A stretch of DNA of 64,000 bases from Nonomuraea sp. PA05 (GTDB taxonomy: Bacteria; Actinomycetota; Actinomycetes; Streptosporangiales; Streptosporangiaceae). The DNA lies in assembly GCF_008086045.1 (NCBI RefSeq), contig NZ_VSEY01000027.1:62001-126000 (forward strand), read 5' to 3'. The notes beneath the pieces were generated by a model, which saw nothing but the letters and a program-made list of their open reading frames with translations, made no database searches and was not told where the DNA came from. Positions 58,759 through 64,000 of this stretch are shown piece by piece. A program made the position numbers and the translations under genes. The first letter of the stretch is position 1. The number at the start of each line of letters is the position of its first letter.

Positions 58759-59312
58759 TGGCCGGCGACCTCGCCCGCGGGGCCGTTGGCCGGGGTGTCG
58801 GCGGGGGTGTCGCTGCCGGACGACTGCGGCGCCTTGGTGGGCGACGTCGTGGCCGGCTTCTTGCCGGTGCCGCCGCTGGCCTGGGTGGCGGGCCGCGAGC
58901 CCGTGTCCGTCGAGCCGGTGTCGCCTGTGTCGCCTGAGTCGCCGGTGCCTGGGGCGTCGGCGACGTCGCCCATGCTGCCGTCGCCGGGGGCGTCGGTGGA
59001 CAGGTCGCCGTCGCCGGGGGACTCGGCGGTGACGTCGCCCATCGTGGCGTCGTCGCCGCCGAGGTCGTCGGTCCCGCCGGTGGTCTGCGCGGGCGCGGGA
59101 CGACCCCCGCTCTGCGGGGCGGCCTCGCCGGGGTTCCCTGCCAGCAGGTAGCCCGCCCCGCCCGCCGCGAGCAGGGCGACGAGCACCGACGCGGCGATGA
59201 TGAGCGGCTTGCTGTTCGTCGCTTTTCTCTGACGTCTATTTCTCGATGCCAGGCGGGTGTCTCCCGGCCCGGACAGGATCTCCTGACGATCCGTCACGTT
59301 CGGATCATGCAT
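58737..59312 (-). CDS. Membrane-anchored protein with Gly/Asp/Thr-rich exterior
   Basis: A 191-residue protein. A basic cytoplasmic N-terminus ('RNRRQRKATNSK') is followed by one helix (about 37-58, 'PLIIAASVLVALLAAGGAGYLLA') and a low-complexity Gly/Asp/Ser/Thr/Pro extracellular region of about 130 residues ending Gln-Cys-Ala-Thr-Ser-Gly-Cys. The two terminal Cys could form a disulfide. No domain recognised. ATG 59312 with GGGAG about 10 bp upstream. Divergent from the next membrane-associated gene (82 bp). Confidence 0.7.
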   Translation of the reverse strand: MHDPNVTDRQEILSGPGDTRLASRNRRQRKATNSKPLIIAASVLVALLAAGGAGYLLAGNPGEAAPQSGGRPAPAQTTGGTDDLGGDDATMGDVTAESPGDGDLSTDAPGDGSMGDVADAPGTGDSGDTGDTGSTDTGSRPATQASGGTGKKPATTSPTKAPQSSGSDTPADTPANGPAGEVAGQCATSGC

Positions 59313-59427
59313 GGGGTTACAGCTCCCTGCGGTCGTATCGGGGAAAGCTCGCCGGCTTCCGCGGGTGATGGACCACACTAGCCGCAACAGCTGAATGCTC
59401 GCACACCAATCACAAAGGAATCACGAC

Positions 59428-60144
59428 TTGTCCCCCCTTCGTACCATTTCCCCTGGTAGCCGCCTGCCGCTCGGACCGCTGGCGGGAGCGGTCGGCGTGC
59501 TCGCCACGGCGGGACTGGGAATATTCCTGGCATTCACTAACTCGACAGATGCGGCCCCGCAAAGACGCGGCGTTATTGATCAGGAAACTCCGCTTTCCGC
59601 AAGATCAAAGGCACTCTCGGCATCGACGAAGACACAAACAGCGACCGACTCTGGAACGCTCCGATTTCCGTCGGCCCAGCCGATGGGCCTCGCGCTCGGG
59701 CCGCTGTCGCCGCCGTGGGTCGAGGCCGTCCCGCCGTGGAACGCGGCAACCCCGGACGGGCTGCCGCTCTCACCCATGCCGCCCCTGACCGGCATCGTGC
59801 CTCCGGTGGACATCGCCGTCCCCGCCGTCACCGGTTCGCATCGGCCCGCGCGCTCACCTCACGCCCCCGGGCGCGCCAAGAACCCGGGGCGTCCGCTGAT
59901 CCCGCCCCGGGATCGCGCTGATCGGGCGCAGGGCCCACCGACGCCCCGGTCGTCCCCTCAGGCGTCCCCTCAGGCGTCCCCTCTGGCGTCTCCGCAGGCG
60001 CCCGCGCCGAGCCGTCCGATCGGCAGCTCCGCCACGCGGCGCGCCGACCCGCCACCCGCACGCGGGCTGCCGAACCCCTGCGCCACCATGAACGACTTCC
60101 GCCGGCAACCCTGCGACCAGCTCCGCGACCAGCTCCTCCGCTGA
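59428..60144 (+). CDS. Secreted or anchored Pro/Ala/Arg-rich protein, unknown
   Basis: A protein of about 238 residues: a signal anchor (about residues 16-38 from this start, 'PLAGAVGVLATAGLGIFLAF'), then a disordered Pro/Ser/Ala/Arg-rich chain with a short Ser-Pro-Gln-Ala repeat, and a C-terminus 'PNPCATMNDFRRQPCDQLRDQL' with two Cys. No domain recognised. TTG at 59428 is preferred because AAAGGA precedes it; an ATG at 59395 (11 codons upstream) lacks an RBS. It is divergent from the 58737 membrane gene, and both are anchored low-complexity proteins with Cys near the C-terminus. Confidence 0.6.
   Translation: MSPLRTISPGSRLPLGPLAGAVGVLATAGLGIFLAFTNSTDAAPQRRGVIDQETPLSARSKALSASTKTQTATDSGTLRFPSAQPMGLALGPLSPPWVEAVPPWNAATPDGLPLSPMPPLTGIVPPVDIAVPAVTGSHRPARSPHAPGRAKNPGRPLIPPRDRADRAQGPPTPRSSPQASPQASPLASPQAPAPSRPIGSSATRRADPPPARGLPNPCATMNDFRRQPCDQLRDQLLR
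59952..59999 (+). repeat. 12-bp tandem repeat x4, in frame
   Basis: About four 12-bp units (CCTCAGGCGTCC type) encoding Ser-Pro-Gln-Ala. Short and in frame within the secreted-protein gene. Confidence 0.75.
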
Positions 60145-60155
60145 CCGCCGGACCT

Positions 60156-60177
60156 GCCCTCGCCGCCTGGCGAGGGC
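60156..60177. terminator. Hairpin between convergent 59428 gene and miaB
   Basis: A perfect 9-bp stem, GCCCTCGCC with GGCGAGGGC, around a GCCT loop, located 12 bp after one stop and 8 bp from the other. No U-tract; probably bidirectional. Confidence 0.75.
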
Positions 60178-60184
60178 GGACCGC

Positions 60185-61681
60185 TCAGTGAGCCGAGCAT
60201 CCCCCGGTGGCCGCGGGAAGCGGCGCGGGCCGTCCGATGGAGGGCATCCCCAGCAGGACGCCGGACCCGGACGCGGGCGAACCGCCCTGCCGGGCCTCCC
60301 AGGCGTCGCCCGCCCGAGTACGCCGGACCCCCAGCAGGGCCCCGTCGGCCACCAGGTGGTGCGGAGCCGCGTACGTGACCTCGACCGTCACCATGTCGCC
60401 CGGCCGCGGCGTCTCACCGCCCACCGCGAAGTGCACGAGCCGGTTGTCGGGCGCGCGCCCCGAGAGCCGGTGCGTGGCGTCGTCCTTGCGCCCCTCGCCC
60501 TCGGCCACCAGGACCTCGATCGTCCGCCCGACCTGCTTCTTGTTCTCCTCCCACGAGATCTCCTCCTGGAGGGCCACGAGCCGCTCGTAGCGCTCCTGCA
60601 CGACCTCCTTGGGCACCTGGTCGGGCATGGTGGCCGCGGGGGTGCCGGGGCGGATGGAGTACTGGAAGGTGAAGGCGTTGGCGAAGCGGCTCCGGCGGAC
60701 GACGTCCAGGGTGCCCTGGAAGTCCTCCTCGGTCTCGCCGGGGAAGCCGACGATGATGTCGGTGGAGATGGCCGCGTCCGGCATGGCGGCGCGCACCCGC
60801 TCGATGATGCCGAGGTAGCGCTCGGCCCGGTACGAGCGGCGCATGGCCTTCAGCACCCGGTCGGAGCCGGACTGCAGGGGCATGTGGAGCTGGTGCATGA
60901 CGTTGGGCGTCTCGGCCATGGCGGCGATCACGTCGTCGGTGAAGGCGGCCGGGTGCGGCGAGGTGAAGCGGACGCGCTCCAGGCCGTCGATGTCGCCGCA
61001 GGCGCGCAGCAGCTTGCCGAAGGCGAGCCGGTCGCCGAACTCCACGCCGTAGGTGTTGACGTTCTGGCCGAGGAGCGTGACCTCCAGCGCCCCCTGGTCG
61101 ACCAGCGTGCGGACCTCGGCGAGGATGTCGCCAGGCCTGCGGTCCTTCTCCTTGCCGCGCAGCGACGGCACGATGCAGAACGTGCAGGTGTTGTTGCAGC
61201 CGACCGAGATGGACACCCAGGCGGCGTAGGCGGACTCCCGCTTGGTGGGCAGCGTGGACGGGAAGACCTCGAGCGACTCCTTCAGCTCGACCTGCGCCTC
61301 ACCCTCGACGCGGGCCCGCTCCAGCAGCACCGGCAGCGAGCCGATGTTGTGCGTGCCGAACACGACGTCGACCCACGGCGCCTTGCGGACGATCTCGCCC
61401 TGGTCCTTCTGCGCGAGGCAGCCGCCGACGGCGATCTGCATGCGCGGGTTGCGGGTCTTGGCCGGGCGGAGGTGGCCGAGGTTGCCGTAGAGGCGGTTGT
61501 CGGCGTTCTCCCGCACGGCGCACGTGTTGAACACGACCACGTCGGCCGGCTCGCCGTCGGGGGCGGGCACGTAGCCGGCGTCCTCCAGCAGGCCTGACAG
61601 CCGCTCGGAGTCGTGGACGTTCATCTGGCACCCGTATGTGCGCACTTCGTATGTGCGGGCGCCCTCCTGGGTCACAGTCAT
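60185..61681 (-). CDS. miaB: tRNA-2-methylthio-N6-dimethylallyladenosine synthase
   Basis: A 498-residue radical-SAM methylthiotransferase acting on i6A37 of tRNA. N-terminal UPF0004 domain ('VRTYGCQMNVHDSER' plus Cys in 'FNTCAVRENA' and 'VGGCLAQKD', which bind the second [4Fe-4S] cluster). Radical SAM triad 'CNNTCTFCIVP', later 'LHMPLQSGSDRVLKAMRR', and a C-terminal TRAM domain. The ATG at 61681 is chosen because it gives the usual short N-terminus before 'RTYEVRTYGCQMN'. It completes the modification begun by MiaA, encoded nearby on the same strand. Confidence 0.96.
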   Translation of the reverse strand: MTVTQEGARTYEVRTYGCQMNVHDSERLSGLLEDAGYVPAPDGEPADVVVFNTCAVRENADNRLYGNLGHLRPAKTRNPRMQIAVGGCLAQKDQGEIVRKAPWVDVVFGTHNIGSLPVLLERARVEGEAQVELKESLEVFPSTLPTKRESAYAAWVSISVGCNNTCTFCIVPSLRGKEKDRRPGDILAEVRTLVDQGALEVTLLGQNVNTYGVEFGDRLAFGKLLRACGDIDGLERVRFTSPHPAAFTDDVIAAMAETPNVMHQLHMPLQSGSDRVLKAMRRSYRAERYLGIIERVRAAMPDAAISTDIIVGFPGETEEDFQGTLDVVRRSRFANAFTFQYSIRPGTPAATMPDQVPKEVVQERYERLVALQEEISWEENKKQVGRTIEVLVAEGEGRKDDATHRLSGRAPDNRLVHFAVGGETPRPGDMVTVEVTYAAPHHLVADGALLGVRRTRAGDAWEARQGGSPASGSGVLLGMPSIGRPAPLPAATGGCSAH

Positions 61682-61778
61682 GGCACGTTCAAGGGTAGTC
61701 GGTGTGCGGCTCGCGGTGGCCCGTATGGATCTAAAAGGCCAGCTTGGCGGCATGATGTGATCGGATCGGTACCGCTCG

Positions 61779-61799
61779 GTTAGTGCACAGCGCTCTAAC
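61779..61799. promoter_or_regulatory. Imperfect 21-bp palindrome upstream of the amino-acid importer
   Basis: GTTAGTGCAC-A-GCGCTCTAAC, with 8 of 10 positions paired, lies 20 bp before the ATPase start in the divergent miaB/importer intergenic region. Candidate operator. Confidence 0.5.
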
Positions 61800-61818
61800 G
61801 CCCTCTACGTTTTACTCC

Positions 61819-62574
61819 ATGACGGAGAACGGCGACGCCACTCCACTGGTCCAGTTGGAGAACGTCAACAAGCACTTCGGGACACTTCATGTCCTGAAGG
61901 ACATCAACTTGACCGTCTCTCGTGGCGAGGTTCTGGTCGTCATCGGCCCTTCGGGCGGCGGGAAGAGCACACTCTGCCGCACGATCAACCGGTTGGAGAC
62001 GATCAACGACGGCAAGATCATATTTGACGGCCAGGTGCTGCCAGAAGAGGGCAAGGCGCTGGCCAGGCTGCGGTCAGAAGTCGGCATGGTCTTCCAGTCG
62101 TTCAACTTGTTCGCGCACAAGACCATCCGGGAGAACGTCACGCTCGGCCCGGTGAAGGTCCGCGGCGTGGCCAAGGGCGCCGCCGACAAGCGGGCGATGG
62201 AGCTGCTGGAACGGGTGGGCATCGCCGCGCAGGCGGACAAGTACCCCGCGCAGCTCTCCGGCGGTCAGCAGCAGCGGGTCGCGATCGCCAGGGCGCTGGC
62301 CATGGATCCGAAGATGATCCTGTTCGACGAGCCGACCTCCGCACTGGACCCCGAGATGGTGCAGGAAGTGCTCGATGTGATGATCGGGCTGGCGCGTGAC
62401 GGCATGACCATGATGGTCGTCACGCACGAGATGGGGTTCGCCCGCCGCGCCGCCAACCGGGTCGTGTTCATGGCGGACGGGCAGATCGTCGAGGAGAACA
62501 CCCCCGACGAGTTCTTCACCAACGCGCAGACGGACCGTGCGCGCGACTTCCTTTCGAAGATCCTCACGCACTGA
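61819..62574 (+). CDS. gluA: Glutamate-type amino-acid ABC importer ATPase
   Basis: A 251-residue PAAT-family ATPase. Walker A 'GPSGGGKST', Q-loop 'VFQSFNLFAH', signature 'LSGGQQQRVAIARALA', Walker B 'MILFDEPTSALDPE' and H-loop 'VVTHEMGFA'. The order ATPase, binding lipoprotein, permease matches the actinobacterial gluABCD glutamate uptake operon, hence the symbol; the exact amino acid is inferred. ATG 61819 is chosen, as the earlier in-frame GTG at 61783 lies inside the palindrome and gives an unusual extension. Confidence 0.9.
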   Translation: MTENGDATPLVQLENVNKHFGTLHVLKDINLTVSRGEVLVVIGPSGGGKSTLCRTINRLETINDGKIIFDGQVLPEEGKALARLRSEVGMVFQSFNLFAHKTIRENVTLGPVKVRGVAKGAADKRAMELLERVGIAAQADKYPAQLSGGQQQRVAIARALAMDPKMILFDEPTSALDPEMVQEVLDVMIGLARDGMTMMVVTHEMGFARRAANRVVFMADGQIVEENTPDEFFTNAQTDRARDFLSKILTH

Positions 62575-62579
62575 GAGTT

Positions 62580-63455
62580 ATGAGGCAGGTACACATGCAC
62601 ATGCGTCGAACGGGAGCGGTGCTCTCCATTGCGGCACTCGCCGCGGGCCTGGCCGCTTGTGGCGGTGGGGAACAGACGTACGCCACCGTGGCGGACAAGA
62701 TCACGGGCGGTGGCACGGTCGTGGTCGGCACGAAGTGGGACCAGCCGAGCCTGGGCCTGAAGATGGGCAACGAGCCCGAGGGCTTCGACGTCGACGTGGC
62801 CAAGGCCGTGCTGAAGGAAGTGGCCGGCGGCAAGGATGTGAAGATCGAGTGGAAGGAGTCGGCCTCCTCCAACCGCGAGCCGTTCCTCCAGAACGGCACG
62901 GTCGACATCGTCTTCGCCACCTACTCCATCACCGAGGAGCGCAAGGGCAAGGTCACCTTCGGCGGCCCGTACGTCGTCGCCCACCAGGACATCATGGTCC
63001 GCAAGGACGACACCTCGATCAACACCCCGCAGGACCTCAAGGGCAAGAAGATCTGCAAGGCCGCGGGCTCCAACTCCTACAAGCGCATCACCGAGCCGCC
63101 GCCGGACGGCGAGCTCGACATCGACGCCACCACCGTCGACGCCGCCAACTACTCCGAGTGCGTGCAGAAGCTGACGGGCAGCAACCTCGACGCGGTCACC
63201 ACCGACGACCTGATCCTGGCGGGCTTCGCCAAGCAGGCCGGTGGCAACTTCAAGGTGCTGGGCCAGGGCTTCACGGACGAGAAGTACGGCATCGGCCTGA
63301 AGAAGGGCGACACCAAGACCTGCGAGGCCGTCAACAAGGCGGTCGCCACGCTGTGGAGCAACGGCACCATGAAGACGCTGCTGGACAAGTGGTTCGGCGG
63401 CATCCAGGGCCTCAATGTCTCCACCGCAGCGCCCACGGCCGAGGGTTGCGCCTGA
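62580..63455 (+). CDS. gluB: Glutamate-type amino-acid-binding lipoprotein
   Basis: A 291-residue solute-binding protein of SBP family 3. Lipoprotein signal with lipobox Leu-Ala-Ala-Cys-Gly near residue 27. Mature protein: 'TVVVGTKWDQPSLGLK', 'PEGFDVDVAKAVLKEV', 'IVFATYSITEERKGKV', 'LKGKKICKAAGSNSYKRI' (Cys possibly paired with one in 'YSECVQKL'). It presents substrate to the membrane permeases. The start is 62580 or the ATG at 62595, which has GAGGCAGG before it. Five bp after the ATPase gene. Confidence 0.9.
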   Translation: MRQVHMHMRRTGAVLSIAALAAGLAACGGGEQTYATVADKITGGGTVVVGTKWDQPSLGLKMGNEPEGFDVDVAKAVLKEVAGGKDVKIEWKESASSNREPFLQNGTVDIVFATYSITEERKGKVTFGGPYVVAHQDIMVRKDDTSINTPQDLKGKKICKAAGSNSYKRITEPPPDGELDIDATTVDAANYSECVQKLTGSNLDAVTTDDLILAGFAKQAGGNFKVLGQGFTDEKYGIGLKKGDTKTCEAVNKAVATLWSNGTMKTLLDKWFGGIQGLNVSTAAPTAEGCA

Positions 63456-63513
63456 TCACGTCGGTGACGGCGGCCGGTGACCCGGCCGCCCGTCGCCCCT
63501 TCGGTGGAGCACG

Positions 63514-64000
63514 ATGGACGAACTAATCAAGTACGCGCCCGACCTCGCGGTGGGCTTCCTGGAGAACGTCAAGCTGTCGATCGTGGGCGCGATCGCCTCC
63601 CTGCTCGTGGGCACACTCCTGGTGGCGATGCGGGTCTCCCCGACCCCGGTCCTGCGCGCGGCCTCCACGATCTACGTCAACGTGGTGCGCAACACCCCGC
63701 TGACGCTGGTGCTGGCGTTCTCCGCGCTGGGCCTGAGTGACCAGCTCGGCCTGGTCTTCTCCGACACGCCGACGACCAACTCGTTCTGGATCGTGGCGAT
63801 GGGGCTGTCGCTCTACACGGCGGCCTTCGTGTGCGAGGCGCTGCGCGCCGGCGTGAACACGGTGCCGATGGGCCAGGCCGAGGCGGCCAGGGCGATCGGG
63901 CTGACGTTCGTGCAGTCGCTGACGATGATCATCCTGCCCCAGGCGTTCCGCGCGGTCATCGCGCCGCTGGGCAGCGTGATGATCGCCATGATCAAGAACA
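63514..64000 (+). CDS. gluC: Amino-acid ABC importer permease, 3' end outside window
   Basis: A partial permease, open to the window edge (162 codons seen). Starts 'MDELIKYAPDLAVGFLENVKLS', then HisM/GlnP-type helices ('IVGAIASLLVGTLLVAMR', 'NVVRNTPLTLVLAFSALGL', 'FWIVAMGLSLYTAAFVCEALRAGV'). The EAA loop 'EAARAIGLTFVQSLTMIILPQAF' contacts the ATPase. ATG 63514, 58 bp after gluB. A second permease gene (gluD) would be expected beyond the window. Confidence 0.93.
   Translation, partial: MDELIKYAPDLAVGFLENVKLSIVGAIASLLVGTLLVAMRVSPTPVLRAASTIYVNVVRNTPLTLVLAFSALGLSDQLGLVFSDTPTTNSFWIVAMGLSLYTAAFVCEALRAGVNTVPMGQAEAARAIGLTFVQSLTMIILPQAFRAVIAPLGSVMIAMIKN

Overview
The window is very GC-rich. Almost every gene has strongly G/C-biased third codon positions, GTG and TTG starts are common, and genes often overlap by four bases or are probably leaderless. 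Gene content (lepA, rpsT, holA, comEC, comEA, degV, hflX, dapF, miaA, miaB and a gluABCD-type importer) is that of an actinomycete chromosome. A Streptosporangiaceae-like genome such as Nonomuraea is my best guess, but that is an inference without any database search. I see no tRNA, rRNA, CRISPR array, insertion sequence, prophage or large biosynthetic cluster.

Layout. 1-4.8 kb: end of a membrane protein gene, a GNAT acetyltransferase, lepA and a GH18-like secreted protein. 4.8-5.3 kb: rpsT with its terminator. 5.4-12.7 kb: a tightly coupled four-gene MacB/FtsX-type ABC exporter operon. 13-14.9 kb: divergent MFS efflux and MarR genes. 15-21.6 kb: holA, a decayed lipoprotein gene, comEC and comEA. 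22-26.9 kb: degV, hutI, hflX and a DUF4097 lipoprotein. 27-34.2 kb: a glycolate/glyoxylate cluster (aceB, glcD, glcE, glcF, two IclR regulators, a DUF2277 gene). 34.3-41.4 kb: a metzincin-like protein, two EEP-family phosphohydrolases, a two-component system with a PepSY protein, and an HNH lipoprotein. 41.4-48.3 kb: an operon for dimethylglycine and sarcosine oxidation in which soxA and soxG are fused. 48.4-54 kb: GNAT, TrmB/LuxR-type regulator, SDR, a large TPR-like protein and an SCO6745-like protein. 54-61.7 kb: dapF, miaA, ogt, rnz and miaB with small membrane proteins. 61.8-64 kb: start of a glutamate-type ABC importer.

Two conserved actinobacterial strings, comEA-comEC-holA-rpsT-lepA and hflX-dapF-miaA-miaB, are recognisable here but split by accessory blocks: the exporter/MFS block, and the glycolate plus sarcosine block.

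The most unusual signals are: (1) a minisatellite hotspot at about 11.4-23 kb, where repeat units inside intact genes are multiples of 3 bp and most units outside genes are not; (2) 11-bp-phased direct repeats shared by two promoters around the two-component system, a likely response-regulator box; (3) a perfect 17-bp palindrome just upstream of aceB beside two IclR genes; (4) the soxA-soxG fusion; (5) a cytoplasmic metzincin-like protein of unknown role.
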